The notes: generated from the letters alone by a model not told the origin. A stretch of 64,000 nucleotides of DNA from Streptomyces zagrosensis (GCF_014203645.1 NZ_JACHJL010000012.1:1-64000), one strand, 5' to 3'; positions 41,303 through 50,948 are shown, numbered from the stretch's first letter. Made by a program: numbers and translations.

Positions 41303-42205
41303 TCAGTAGCGATCGACCTTCGGCGGCGTGGGGGCCGCGACGCCGGACTTGCCGAGCGTGGCGTCGTACGCCTTCTTCCAGTTGCCGTTCTTCTGGTGCA
41401 CCTCGATGGCCTTGTTGACCGCCTCGCGCAGCGCGTCGTCGCCCTTCTTGAGGCCGACGCCGTAGGGCTCCTGGGAGAACGGCTTGCCGACGACCTTCAG
41501 CCCGTCGTTCTGCCCGGCGTAGCCCTTGAGGATCGAGTCGTCGGTGGTGACCGCGTCCACCTGGCCGTTGTTGAGGTCCTGCACGCAGAGCTGGTAACCC
41601 TGCTGGGCCTTGGCCTTGGAGACGCCGTACTTCTTCTCCTTGATGCGCTTCAGCGGCGTGGAGCCGGTGACGGAGCAGACCTTCTTGCCCTTGAGGTCCT
41701 CCGGGCCCGCGATGTCGCTGTCCTTCTTGACCAGCAGGTCCTGGCCCGCGAGGTAGTACGGGCCGCCGAAGTCAACCTGCTTCTTGCGCTCATCGTTGAT
41801 CGTGTACGTACCGAGGTAGAGCTGGACGCCACCACTGGAGATCTGGGTTTCGCGGGCCTCGGACGGGACCGTCCTCCACTCGATGTGCTTCTCGTCGAAG
41901 CCGAGTTCGGCGGCGATCATCCGGGCGACCTCGACGTCGAAGCCGGACCGCTCTTTGGTGCTCGGGTCCTCGTAACCGAGGTTGGGCTGGTCCGCCTTGG
42001 TGCCGATCGTGATGGTCTTGCCCTTGACCTTCGACCAGACCGGCGAGTCCTTCACATCAGCCGCGGAGTTGACCTTGTAGGAGAGCTTCGGAGCGTTTTT
42101 GTCCTTCTTGTCCTCGTCCGGGCTGCCCTCCTTGCCGCATGCCGTCGCCGTAGCGGTCAGGGCCAGTACGACGACCGCCGCCGCGGCAGTCTTGCGGAGC
42201 TTCAT
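41303..42205 (-). CDS. gluB: Glutamate-binding lipoprotein GluB
   Basis: The 300-residue extracellular solute-binding lipoprotein has the signal peptide MKLRKTAAAAVVVLALTATA with lipobox TATAC, giving a lipid-anchored Cys. The SBP_bac_3 fold includes TIGTKADQPNLGYEDPSTKE, GFDVEVARMIAAELGF and VGLKKGDDALREAVNKA. The MKL start at 42205 has AAGGA upstream; a start three codons earlier is possible. It delivers glutamate to GluCD. Confidence 0.94.
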   Translation of the reverse strand: MKLRKTAAAAVVVLALTATATACGKEGSPDEDKKDKNAPKLSYKVNSAADVKDSPVWSKVKGKTITIGTKADQPNLGYEDPSTKERSGFDVEVARMIAAELGFDEKHIEWRTVPSEARETQISSGGVQLYLGTYTINDERKKQVDFGGPYYLAGQDLLVKKDSDIAGPEDLKGKKVCSVTGSTPLKRIKEKKYGVSKAKAQQGYQLCVQDLNNGQVDAVTTDDSILKGYAGQNDGLKVVGKPFSQEPYGVGLKKGDDALREAVNKAIEVHQKNGNWKKAYDATLGKSGVAAPTPPKVDRY

Positions 42206-42241
42206 GGTGAACATCCTTTACGTCGTCGAGCGGTCGGGCGG

Positions 42242-43018
42242 TCAGTGGTGAAGGATCTTCGACAGGAAGTCCTTGGCCCGGTCGCTGCGGGGGTTGCTGA
42301 AGAACTGATCTGGTGTCGCCTGCTCGACGATGCGGCCGTCGGCCATGAAGACCACGCGGTTCGCGGCGGAGCGCGCGAAGCCCATCTCGTGGGTGACGAC
42401 GATCATCGTCATGCCCTCCAGGGCGAGCTGCTGCATGACCTCAAGCACCTCGTTGATCATCTCCGGGTCGAGCGCCGAAGTGGGCTCGTCGAAGAGCATC
42501 ACCTTCGGGTCCATCGCCAGCGCGCGGGCGATGGCTACGCGCTGCTGCTGGCCGCCGGAGAGTTGGGCGGGGTACTTGTCCGCCTGGGTGCCGACCCCGA
42601 CCCGGTCGAGCAGGGCCCGCGCCTTGGTCTCGGCGGCCTTCCGCTCGATCTTGCGGACCTTGGTCTGGCCCAGTGTCACGTTCTCCAGCACCGTCTTATG
42701 GGCGAAGAGGTTGAAGGACTGGAAGACCATGCCGACGTCCGAGCGCAGCCGGGCCAGCTCCTTGCCCTCCTGTGGCAGTGGCTTTCCGTCGATGGTGATG
42801 GTGCCGGAGTCGATGGTCTCCAGCCGGTTGATGGCGCGGCACAGCGTGGACTTGCCGGACCCGGACGGCCCGATGACGACGACGACTTCGCCTCGGGCGA
42901 TGGTCAGGTCGATGTCCTGGAGCACATGCAGCGCGCCGAAGTGCTTGTTGACTCCTGTCAGCGCGACCAGGTCGCCCGCCACTGGGGCGGCGTCCTTGGT
43001 CACCGATACTTCGCTCAT
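42242..43018 (-). CDS. gluA: Glutamate ABC transporter ATPase GluA
   Basis: The 258-residue ABC ATPase has Walker A GPSGSGKST, Q-loop GMVFQSFNLF, signature LSGGQQQRVAIARAL, Walker B VMLFDEPTSALDPE and H-loop VVTHEMGFA. It is the first gene of gluABCD, with gluB starting 36 bases after its stop. gluR and gluK are divergent across a 641-bp gap. Confidence 0.95.
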   Translation of the reverse strand: MSEVSVTKDAAPVAGDLVALTGVNKHFGALHVLQDIDLTIARGEVVVVIGPSGSGKSTLCRAINRLETIDSGTITIDGKPLPQEGKELARLRSDVGMVFQSFNLFAHKTVLENVTLGQTKVRKIERKAAETKARALLDRVGVGTQADKYPAQLSGGQQQRVAIARALAMDPKVMLFDEPTSALDPEMINEVLEVMQQLALEGMTMIVVTHEMGFARSAANRVVFMADGRIVEQATPDQFFSNPRSDRAKDFLSKILHH

Positions 43019-43100
43019 CGGCGTCTCGCTCCGTCCTCCTCGGTTGGGAGGACCCTAATGAGCCGTCACGACCAGCGTCATTACATCTGAGCTGAAATTG

Positions 43101-43128
43101 AGCATAACGATCTGGCCGCAAAGCGACA
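43101..43128 (-). promoter_or_regulatory. Possible gluA promoter
   Basis: On the minus strand TGTCGC (43128-43123) and TATGCT (43106-43101) are separated by 16 bases, about 83 bases before the gluA ATG. The -10 is a fair match; the -35 is weak. The position in the only AT-rich part of the gap is the main support. Confidence 0.35.
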
Positions 43129-43428
43129 CTCTGCGTGAACGGGACGCCCAGCATGGTCGGCGTACGCCTTGGGAAACGGCGTGATACCTATACCGGCTAC
43201 GTAACGGAAACAAATGGGTGGCCGCATTCCCTTGACGTGCCCACCCGGGATCGGCGTTTATGCCGTGTGGCCTCGGAACGGTGCCACGACGGATGCCCGC
43301 TGAGAGGCCCTGACGAACGCCGGAGGACGCCGAACGGTGCAGGGGGAGGGTGAGCGGCGCGAAGGGACGCAGAGGGAAGCCGAGAAGCACACAGACACCG
43401 AACGCCGCAGCGGGGCGGGCGCTACGGG

Positions 43429-43500
43429 GCACGGGGCACGGAGCCACGGGGTCATGGAGCGCGGGAGCCGCGGGGCACAGGGCACAGGCACGGGGCCACA
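43429..43500. repeat. Heptamer cluster upstream of gluR
   Basis: The array starts GGGGCACGGGGCACGGAGCC, followed by looser variants (GGGGCACAGGGCACAGGCACGGGGCC). It ends about 160 bases before the gluR start. Confidence 0.85.
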
Positions 43501-43659
43501 GCGTGGCCCCCGGGGGCGGGGAATCTGGAGCCATTGCAGGGGCCGCGTACGGCGTGTACGAGCCCTGCCCACTGCGTACGCACCAGATGCGCGACGCACA
43601 CGTACCCCGGGCCGGGGGGCGCGTGGGTGACCGGGAACCACCGAGGGAGGGCCGAGCCG

Positions 43660-44364
43660 ATGAGGCTGTTGCTGGTCGAGGACGACAACCACGTGGCCGC
43701 CGCACTGTCTGCGGTGTTGGCCCGGCACGGCTTCAAGGTCAGCCACGCCCGCAACGGCGAGGAGGCCCTGCGCGCGCTGCTGCCTGGTGCGAGCGACCCG
43801 TTCGGCGTGGTGCTGCTCGACCTCGGCCTGCCGGACCAGGACGGCTTCGAGGTGTGCGGGCGCATCCGCAAGCTCACCAGCACCCCTGTGATCATGGTGA
43901 CGGCGCGCGCCGACGTGCGCTCTCGCATCCACGGCCTCAACCTGGGCGCCGACGACTACGTCGTCAAGCCGTACGATCCGATGGAACTGCTCGCCCGTAT
44001 TCACGCGGTCAGCCGCCGCACCGTCCCCGCCGACGGGGCGGTCGAAGAGCACCCGGAGGAGCCCGCGGGGCCGCTGCTGCTCGGCCCCGTCAGCATCGAA
44101 CTGTCCACCCGACAGGTTCGGGTGAACGGCGCAACCGTCCCGCTCACCCGCAAGGAATTCGATCTGTTGGCTCTGCTCGCCAAGCGGCCCGGAGTGGTCT
44201 TCCGCCGGGAACAGATCATCAGCGATGTGTGGCGTACCAGTTGGGAGGGGACCGGCCGCACCCTTGAGGTGCACGTGGCCTCGCTTCGTTCCAAGCTACG
44301 GATGCCGGCGCTGATCGAGACGGTGCGCGGTGTCGGCTATCGCCTCGTCGCCCCCGCCGTCTGA
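43660..44364 (+). CDS. gluR: Response regulator GluR
   Basis: The 234-residue OmpR-type regulator has a receiver with Asp54 (VVLLDLGLPDQDG), conserved Thr in VTARAD and Lys in YVVKPYDP. A winged-helix DNA-binding domain follows (about 135-230; LTRKEFDLLALLAKRPGVVF, TLEVHVASLRSKL, VRGVGYRLV). GAGGGAGG upstream and the conserved MRLLLVEDD beginning fix the start. It lies divergent to gluABCD and 27 bases before gluK, matching the S. coelicolor glutamate-sensing pair. Confidence 0.93.
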   Translation: MRLLLVEDDNHVAAALSAVLARHGFKVSHARNGEEALRALLPGASDPFGVVLLDLGLPDQDGFEVCGRIRKLTSTPVIMVTARADVRSRIHGLNLGADDYVVKPYDPMELLARIHAVSRRTVPADGAVEEHPEEPAGPLLLGPVSIELSTRQVRVNGATVPLTRKEFDLLALLAKRPGVVFRREQIISDVWRTSWEGTGRTLEVHVASLRSKLRMPALIETVRGVGYRLVAPAV

Positions 44365-44391
44365 CCCGCGGCCCGCACCCCCCGGAGCATC

Positions 44392-45807
44392 GTGCGCACC
44401 CGACTTCTCCCGCTGCTAATCATCCTCATGGCGGGCGTGCTGCTCGCCCTCGGCTTTCCGCTCGGGGCGAGTTTGGCGGCGGCGGAGCAACAGCGCGTCG
44501 TGGTGGACCGGATCGATGACACGGCGCGGTTTGCGGCGCTGGCCCAGTACGTCACGGCTCGGCCAGGGACGCGGCCGACGAACTCCGCGGAAGGTGACGA
44601 ACGACAGGCGACCCTGCGGGTCGAGTTGACGCGCTACCACGAGCTGTACGGCATCCAAGTCGGCGTCTTCTACCGCGACCGGCAGCCGATGGGCGCGGCG
44701 CCCGCCGACTGGTCGCCGCCCCGGCACGGCGAGCCGGGGCGGGCGTTCGCGGAGGCGCTCGCGGGCCGTCGCAGCCACGATCCGGGTCAGGTATGGCCCT
44801 GGCAGCAAGGGCGGCTCACGGTGGCCTCGCCGGTGGTGCGCGACGGTGACGTAGTGGCGGTGGTGGTCACCGACTCGCCCACCGTGCAGATGCGTTCGCG
44901 CATCCTGCACGGTTGGCTGCTGATCGCCGCTGGCGAGGCGGCGGCGATGCTGCTCGCGGTGGCCGCCGCGGTGCGACTCACCGGCTGGGTGCTGCGCCCC
45001 GTGCGCGTGCTCGACGCCGCCACACACGACATCGCCACGGGGCGAATGGCCTCCCGGGTCGCCGCCTCGGGCGGGCCGCCCGAGCTGCGTCGCCTGGCCC
45101 GTTCCTTCAACGAGATGGCCGACCATGTGGAGGACGTGCTCGAACAGCAGCGGGCGTTCGTCGCCGATGCCTCGCACCAGCTCCGCAACCCCCTCTCCGC
45201 GTTGTTGCTGCGGATTGAACTGCTGGCCCTGGAACTGCCCGAAGGAAACGAGGAGATCGCCTCTGTACGGGCCGAGGGCAAGCGGCTGGCCCAGGTTCTG
45301 GACGACCTGCTCGGTCTGGCGCTGGCCGAGCACGCCGCCGCCGATCTGCGTGTCACCGATATCGGGGAGGTGGCGGCCGAACGCGTGGGTGCCTGGCGCC
45401 CCGTAGCCGACCGCACGGGCGTCGCCCTCGACTACGTGGGGCCGAGCGGGGCCACCGCATGGGCCGATCCGGTGGCGCTCTCCAGCGCGCTGGACGCGGT
45501 GGTCGATAACGCCCTGAAGTTCACGCCAGGCGGGGAGCGGGTGGTCGTGGATGTGCAGACGAACGGCGACACGGTACGGATCACCGTCGCGGACGGCGGC
45601 CCTGGCCTGACGACCGAGGAGCTGGATCGTGTCGGTGACCGCTTCTGGCGCAGCAACCGCCACCAAAACGTCTCCGGCTCCGGCCTCGGCTTGTCCATCG
45701 CCCGAGCCCTGCTAGCGGCAGGTGGGGCCACGATCGAGTACGGGGCGAACGAACCGCGCGGGCTGCTCGTGACGGTCTTCGTGCCGCGCTCGACGCCTCA
45801 GGAATGA
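44392..45807 (+). CDS. gluK: Sensor histidine kinase GluK
   Basis: The 471-residue membrane kinase has a first helix at residues 5-27 and an extracytoplasmic sensor of about 135 residues. A second helix (about 165-190) is followed by HAMP, then HisKA with phospho-acceptor His262 in ADASHQLRNPLSAL, and HATPase with N, G1 (ADGGPGLT) and G2 (GSGLGLSIARALL) boxes. It starts with GTG 27 bases after gluR. It senses glutamate in S. coelicolor; here the same role is inferred from the neighbouring glutamate transporter. Confidence 0.92.
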   Translation: MRTRLLPLLIILMAGVLLALGFPLGASLAAAEQQRVVVDRIDDTARFAALAQYVTARPGTRPTNSAEGDERQATLRVELTRYHELYGIQVGVFYRDRQPMGAAPADWSPPRHGEPGRAFAEALAGRRSHDPGQVWPWQQGRLTVASPVVRDGDVVAVVVTDSPTVQMRSRILHGWLLIAAGEAAAMLLAVAAAVRLTGWVLRPVRVLDAATHDIATGRMASRVAASGGPPELRRLARSFNEMADHVEDVLEQQRAFVADASHQLRNPLSALLLRIELLALELPEGNEEIASVRAEGKRLAQVLDDLLGLALAEHAAADLRVTDIGEVAAERVGAWRPVADRTGVALDYVGPSGATAWADPVALSSALDAVVDNALKFTPGGERVVVDVQTNGDTVRITVADGGPGLTTEELDRVGDRFWRSNRHQNVSGSGLGLSIARALLAAGGATIEYGANEPRGLLVTVFVPRSTPQE

Positions 45808-45811
45808 CGAC

Positions 45812-45901
45812 GGGGCACGGGGCACGGAGCCGCGGGGCACGGGGCAGGTCACGGTGCGCCGCAGGCCCTACGGGGCACGGAGCCATGGCCCCGTGCCCCG
45901 T
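45812..45901. repeat. Heptamer cluster between gluK and the alpha-mannosidase gene
   Basis: GGGGCACGGGGCACGGAGCC at the left end begins five bases after the gluK stop. The right end is an inverted pair of heptamer words. This is one of the clearest gene-end positions of the repeat. Confidence 0.88.
45871..45900. terminator. Heptamer-derived bidirectional terminator
   Basis: CGGGGCACGG at 45871-45880 pairs with CCGTGCCCCG at 45891-45900 around a ten-base loop. It sits 63 bases after gluK and 79 bases beyond the convergent mannosidase stop, and is made of two opposed heptamer copies. Confidence 0.6.
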
Positions 45902-45979
45902 CCTCCGCGCCTGACTCCCGTCGTGCCCCTTAGGCGCCCCGTCCACCGCCATCCGCCGCGCCCCCGTCGCGCTGTTGTC

Positions 45980-48900
45980 TTAGCCCCGTGGCCGCAGCCG
46001 GAGGGTGAGGATCTGGAACGGTCGCAGGGTGAGTTCCAGCGCGCCTTGAGGTGAGAACTCGCGGGACGGGGCGTCCTCCAGCGGGCGCTCAAGGAGGTCC
46101 GTCTCGCTCACCGAGGCCACCGGCAGAGAGGCGGTGAGCGTCGTGGACGCCCGGCCCCCGCCGCACTCGTACAGCCGCACCACGATGTCCCCGCTGCGGT
46201 CCTCCGCGAGCTTGACCGCTTCGATGATGACCTGGTCGCCGGATGCGGAGACCAGCGGTTCGACGGCCTGGCCGCCGATGACGGTGCGCTCGGGGAGGTT
46301 GATCCGATGGCCCTCGCGTACCGCGTCGGTGATGGTCGCGCCGGGCGCCAGCGCGTACCGCAGCCGGTGATTACCCTGGTCGGTCTCCGGGTCCGGATAG
46401 CGCGGGGCACGGAGCAGCGAGAGCCGCACCGTGGTGGTCTGGCCGCCGTCCGCGCGCACGTCGCGGGTGACGTCATGGCCGTACGTCGAGTCGTTGGCCA
46501 CGGCAGCGCCCCAGCCTGGTTCCTCGACCTGAATCCAACGGTGCGCACAGATCTCGAACTTGGCGGCTTCCCAGGATGTGTTGGTGTGCGTGGCCCGGTA
46601 GACATGCCCGAACTGGGTCTCGGACGCGGACTGGTCCGCCTTCACATCCAGCGGGAAGGCGGCCTTGAGGAACTTCTCCGTCTCCCGCCAGTCCACTTCG
46701 GTGTCGATGTCGAGCACCTTTGCGCCGGAGCGCAGCTCAAGCCGCTGGGTGACGGTGGAGCCCGCGTCGCCGAAGGAGCGCGAGACCGCGATCACGGCGT
46801 AGTCATCGGTGGACTCGGCCACGGTCAGCTCATCGACATCGACCAGGTCGGTGACGTTGTGCCGGTAGAAGTGGTCGATGTCCCAGGCGTCCCACATGTT
46901 GGGGAAGTCCGGGTGGATCTGGAGCAGATTGCCGGCCAGGCCCGGGGCGATGGCCTCGCGCCCTGCCGTCAGGTCGTACGCGGAGACGACCAGGCCGCGT
47001 CCGTCCACCGCGACTCGTAGCAGCCCGTTGGCGAGCACGAAGCCGCCGTTCTCCCGCTCCGTCACCGTCACCGGGGCCCCGGTGCGGGGCGGCTGCGCGG
47101 TCGCGCCGCATGCGGGTACGCCGCGCCGGGCGTGCGGCGCGGCGTTGAAGACGATCGCTCGCTCGCCGGGGCCTGCCAACGCCGCCTGCGCAGCGACGAC
47201 GATGGCCGTCAACTCCGCGCGCACGCGGGCATAGGTCTCCCGTGCCTCACGGTGCACCCAGGCGATGGAGGAGCCCGGCAGGATGTCGTGGAACTGGTGC
47301 AGCAGCACCGTCTTCCAGATCCGCTCCAGTTCCTCGTATGGGTAGCAAAAGCCGGGCACCGTGTTGGCGGCGGTGGCCGCCCACAGCTCGGCCTCGCGCA
47401 GGAGCGACTCGCTGTGCCGGTTGCCCTGCTTGGTCTTGGCCTGCGAGGTGTAGGTGCCGCGGTGCAGCTCCAGGTACAGCTCGCCCGCCCACACCGGCGC
47501 GTCCTCGTACTCCGCCTGCGCCGCGGCGAAGAACACCGATGGCCGCTCCACCGTCACCCGGGGCGAGCCCTCCAGGTCGCCGACCCGCTCCGCGCGCGCC
47601 AGCATCTCGCGGGTGGGGCCACCACCGCCGTCCCCCCAGCCGAACGGGGCCAGCGACCGGGTACCGCGCCCCTTCTCCTGGTAGTTGCGGGCCGCGTGCG
47701 CGAGCTGCTCACCGCCGAGGTCCGAGTTGTAGGTGTCGATGGGCGGGAAGTGAGTGAAGACCCGGGTGCCGTCGATGCCCTCCCACCAAAAGGAGTGGTG
47801 TGGGAACTTGTTGACCTGGCTCCAGGAGATCTTTTGGGTCAGGAACCAGTGGGAGCCGGACAGCTTGACCAACTGTGGCATCGCCGCCGTGTACCCGAAG
47901 GAGTCCGGCAACCAGACCTCCTTGGTCTCGATGCCGAACTCGTCCAGAAAGAACTTCTTGCCGTAAAGGAATTGGCGGGCCATCGCCTCGCCGCCGACCA
48001 TGTTGGTGTCGGACTCCACCCACATTCCGCCGACCGGTACGAACTGGCCGTCTGCCACCTTCTGCTTCACCTTGGTGAAGACCTCGGGGCGGTGCTCCTT
48101 GATCCAGGCGAACTGCTGGGCCTGTGACATGGCGAAGAGGAACTCGGGGTGATCGTCCATGAGGTTGACCATGTTCGATGAGGTACGTGCCACTTTGCGC
48201 ACCGTCTCGCGCAGTGGCCATAGCCACGCGGAGTCGATGTGTGCATGGCCAACCGCGCTGAGGCAGTGCGCGGAGGCGTTCGCGGGAGCGGCCAGCACGC
48301 CCGCCAGGGTGGCCCTGGCGCCGGCGGCGGTACCGGGGATGTCGGTCAGGTCCAGGGCGTCCAGACAACTCTCGATGGCGCGCAGCAACTCGAAGCGCCG
48401 TGCGTCCTCGGTGGAGAGCTGCGTCATCAAGCTGCCCAGCACCTCCAGGTCCTGGACCAACTCCCACACCTGCTGTTCGAAGACGGCGAGGTCCATGCGG
48501 GCGATGCGGTACAGCGGTTCATCGCTGGCGCTGAGGCGGTCGCCCTCGTAGGTCGGCGCGTGATCGACGAGGATGGGGTTGGAGGCGGCCTCCACATACA
48601 GCTCGACCTCCTCGCCGCCCGCTACCGGGGCGCCGATGCGCACCCAGTCGTTGCGCGGGTTGAGCCCTTTCACGGCCTCCCCGTTGGCGCGGTAGACGAG
48701 CCCCTCGCACTGGAAGCCCGGCATGTGGCGGTCGAAGCCGAGGTCGAGTACGGCCTCCACGGTGCGGCCCGCCCACGCCGCCGGGACACGCCCGGTGACC
48801 TTGAACCAGGTGGTGCCCCAGGCCGGGCCCCACCGGTCTTTGGCGGTGGCCGGTACATAGTCGGCGGCCAGCCCATCGGCGACCGGTACCGGCTCGCTCG

Positions 48901-49015
48901 GAGCCTCCCAGCGCGCGAGGGTCAAAGGGGTGGCGGTGCTGTAGACGGCGGGCTGGATGCGCTCGGTGAGAACGCGGCGCAGACGGTGTTCGACGATGCT
49001 GCGGTCGTCATGCAT
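45980..49015 (-). CDS. GH38 alpha-mannosidase
   Basis: The 1011-residue glycoside hydrolase family 38 enzyme has the catalytic domain boxes SAVGHAHIDSAWLWPLRETV (zinc His/Asp), WVESDTNMVGGEAMARQFLYG and the nucleophile Asp371 in VWLPDSFGYTAAMPQ. A middle helical bundle and large C-terminal beta domains follow. No signal peptide is seen, so it is probably cytoplasmic. ATG 49015 (MHDDRSIVEHRL) fits the family beginning. The neighbours are remnants of a GH85 endoglycosidase and a ROK kinase, so it probably belonged to an N-glycan or mannoside degradation cluster. Confidence 0.93.
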   Translation of the reverse strand: MHDDRSIVEHRLRRVLTERIQPAVYSTATPLTLARWEAPSEPVPVADGLAADYVPATAKDRWGPAWGTTWFKVTGRVPAAWAGRTVEAVLDLGFDRHMPGFQCEGLVYRANGEAVKGLNPRNDWVRIGAPVAGGEEVELYVEAASNPILVDHAPTYEGDRLSASDEPLYRIARMDLAVFEQQVWELVQDLEVLGSLMTQLSTEDARRFELLRAIESCLDALDLTDIPGTAAGARATLAGVLAAPANASAHCLSAVGHAHIDSAWLWPLRETVRKVARTSSNMVNLMDDHPEFLFAMSQAQQFAWIKEHRPEVFTKVKQKVADGQFVPVGGMWVESDTNMVGGEAMARQFLYGKKFFLDEFGIETKEVWLPDSFGYTAAMPQLVKLSGSHWFLTQKISWSQVNKFPHHSFWWEGIDGTRVFTHFPPIDTYNSDLGGEQLAHAARNYQEKGRGTRSLAPFGWGDGGGGPTREMLARAERVGDLEGSPRVTVERPSVFFAAAQAEYEDAPVWAGELYLELHRGTYTSQAKTKQGNRHSESLLREAELWAATAANTVPGFCYPYEELERIWKTVLLHQFHDILPGSSIAWVHREARETYARVRAELTAIVVAAQAALAGPGERAIVFNAAPHARRGVPACGATAQPPRTGAPVTVTERENGGFVLANGLLRVAVDGRGLVVSAYDLTAGREAIAPGLAGNLLQIHPDFPNMWDAWDIDHFYRHNVTDLVDVDELTVAESTDDYAVIAVSRSFGDAGSTVTQRLELRSGAKVLDIDTEVDWRETEKFLKAAFPLDVKADQSASETQFGHVYRATHTNTSWEAAKFEICAHRWIQVEEPGWGAAVANDSTYGHDVTRDVRADGGQTTTVRLSLLRAPRYPDPETDQGNHRLRYALAPGATITDAVREGHRINLPERTVIGGQAVEPLVSASGDQVIIEAVKLAEDRSGDIVVRLYECGGGRASTTLTASLPVASVSETDLLERPLEDAPSREFSPQGALELTLRPFQILTLRLRPRG

Positions 49016-49180
49016 GACGGCGGCTCCGATGGTTAGCGGGGCGGTACGGCTGGTCGGTACGCACTGCATGAAGCGGAATGTGTGAGATTCGCGCAATGTG
49101 AGGGCTGCGTAGGCGTGTAGGGCGTGGCTCCGGGGCCGGGTGTGGTGAGCCGACTCCGGCCCCAGGGTGCCCAGATGGCA

Positions 49181-50223
49181 TTACCACTGGTAGGAGAGGG
49201 AAACCGGTTCGGAGGCGGTGAACGTCTCGCCGATGGCGCGTACCTCTAGCGAGGTGGCGGCCTCGCTGCCGGTGCGGCGCAGCGCCGGTACGTAAGCGGC
49301 GATGCCGGGGCTGCCGGTCAGGAAGCGGTACGTGCTGTCCGGCAGGACCTGGCGCGCCCCGTAGTGGCGTATCGGCGCACCGCCCAGCGCGGCCTTCCAC
49401 TCGATGCGCAGCGCCGTCTGGCCGGCGCCGTTCGCGCTGGAGCGGGTGACGGAGCACGGGGCACGGGGCACGGGGCACGGCGGGCGCTCCGTCGCGGACG
49501 GTCAGCGTGCCCAGCCGCCACCGGACCGGCAGCCCGCCGGGCGCAGTCAGGCCCACCCCCACGGCGTGCACGGTTGAGCCGCCCGGCAGGGCGCCAACGT
49601 GGGGGTCCAGCCCGCGGCCGTGCGGACCGTACGGACGGGCACACAGCGGAAGGCGGCCGGCTTACCGGGGCTGGCGGGCGGGGCAAGGGCGACGGCGGCC
49701 TCGAAGGTCACCGGGGTCGAACTGTCCTGGGTGCGGTAGGTGATGCGACCCGAGTGCTGGACGTGCGTGGCAGTCGAGTTGGAACAGTTCCCATGTCGCG
49801 CCGCCCGTGGCGAGCACACCCTCCAGCAGGCCGCTGCTGCCGCCCCGTCAGGCCACCGCGAAGTCAAAACCGACCCGGGACCGCGATGGGGCCGCGATGG
49901 GGCTGTGATCGGGTACACGGCCCAGCGTCGGCCCGGCAGTTGGTCCTGGAGCCCCAGGTGCTGCCATGACGTGATCGCGGTCGAACGGGGCGGAGGCGTC
50001 CCAGCTGACGGAGGGAGGTGTTCCAGCCGCTCGCCTCCACGTCCATGCCGGCCCACAGCTCATAGGCAGAGCGGCCGAGCCGGCTGGCGTACGCGGCGGA
50101 TGAGGCCAACCGGGAGGTGTCCACGCGCCACCGGAAGACCAGGAACATCGTGTCGGCGAGCCGTTTGCCCTCGCGTTGGAAGAACATCGCGGTCTTGTCG
50201 TTGCGCGCGCCCTGCCAGCCCAA
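49181..50223 (-). pseudogene. Decayed GH85 endo-beta-N-acetylglucosaminidase gene
   Basis: Pieces of one GH85 protein lie in order on the minus strand but in different frames. From 50223: NDKTAMFFQREGKRLADTMF and AYELWAGMDVEASGWNTS match the family (N-glycan chitobiose cleavage). Later pieces continue as TPVTFEAAVALAPP, MHAVGVGLTAPGGLPVRWRL and the terminal SLEVRAIGETFTASEPVSLS. At least three frame changes are needed, and the 5' part with the catalytic residues is missing. The last frame change coincides with a four-unit heptamer array (49451-49478). No functional product is expected. Confidence 0.8.
49451..49478. repeat. Four-unit heptamer array inside the GH85 pseudogene
   Basis: One GGAGCAC and three GGGGCAC units total 28 bases, which is not a multiple of three. 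The two frames that together give a plausible GH85 C-terminus meet here. Confidence 0.9.
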
Positions 50224-50708
50224 TCAGCGTGGACGTGGACGGGGAGCCGTGCGCCTGCGGCTCACGTGGGTGCGTCGAGACCATCGCCTCAGGCACGGTC
50301 ATCGCCCGCCGTGCCACCGGCCAGGGGTGGCGACCGAGGGGCTGGGACCGTACGGCTGTGGCGGTCGCTGCGGCGGCGCGAGCCGGTGACCCGATGGCCC
50401 TGGACGCCTTCGACCGTGCGGGACGCGCCCTGGCCGCGGCCATCGCTGGTACGGCGTCCCTGGTGGAGATCGAGACGGCTGTGATCGGCGGAGCTGTGGC
50501 CGCGTCGGGGGAGGTCCTGTTCGCGCCGCTGCGGCGGCACCTGGCGACGTATGCGGCACTCTCGTTCGTCCGGGGAGTTGAGGTGGTGCCGGCACTGCTC
50601 GGCGCCGGCGCCGGGCTCGTCGGCGCGGCTGCCGTCGCCGTCGAGTTGCTGCCCGACCGTGCTCTCGACATGGGCGAGCCCGCACCTGTCCCACCCCGAG
50701 GCTGCTGA
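50223..50708 (+). pseudogene. C-terminal remnant of a ROK-family sugar kinase
   Basis: From 50223 the plus strand encodes the C-terminal half of a ROK protein: ISVDVDGEPCACGSRGCVET (zinc motif CxCGxxGCxE), then AVIGGAVAASGEVLFAPLRR and GAGAGLVGAAAVAVELLP. The N-terminal ATP-binding part is absent. The homology starts abruptly at the same base where the opposed GH85 remnant begins, so the two were joined by a deletion. A longer open frame runs to the left but does not look like ROK protein. Glucokinase or repressor function is lost. Confidence 0.8.
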
Positions 50709-50948
50709 GGCTGGCGGCGTCCCGCAGTCCCGACCCGGCACCCCAGCTCAGTCCCGTATCGCCCCGACGCGTCCCGCGACCTTGGCCGCCCCGTACCTGT
50801 GGTCACGCGGTTGAACTGGCTGGGCGCGGCCGAAGGCGCGGTGGAGCCAGAGCCGTACAGCGAGCGGGTGACCCGGCGCAGGGGGGCCCGCTGCCGCACA
50901 TGGAAATCCGGCTTCCGGTGGCCGTACCGGACCCGTGGGGCGTGGGCG

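Larger units (their letters stand above)
43019..43659. other. 641-bp gluA-gluR intergenic control region
   Basis: This is the divergent control region. It contains the AT-richer stretch 43080-43210, the only obvious promoter zone for gluA, and a heptamer cluster at 43429-43500 close to the gluR side. In S. coelicolor, GluR binds the equivalent intergenic region. I could not identify its operator by eye. Confidence 0.6.

Noticed and set aside
49740..50222. N-terminal part of the ROK frame as a real fusion protein
   Set aside because: The stretch is the antisense of GH85 remnant sequence and shows no ROK or other domain features.
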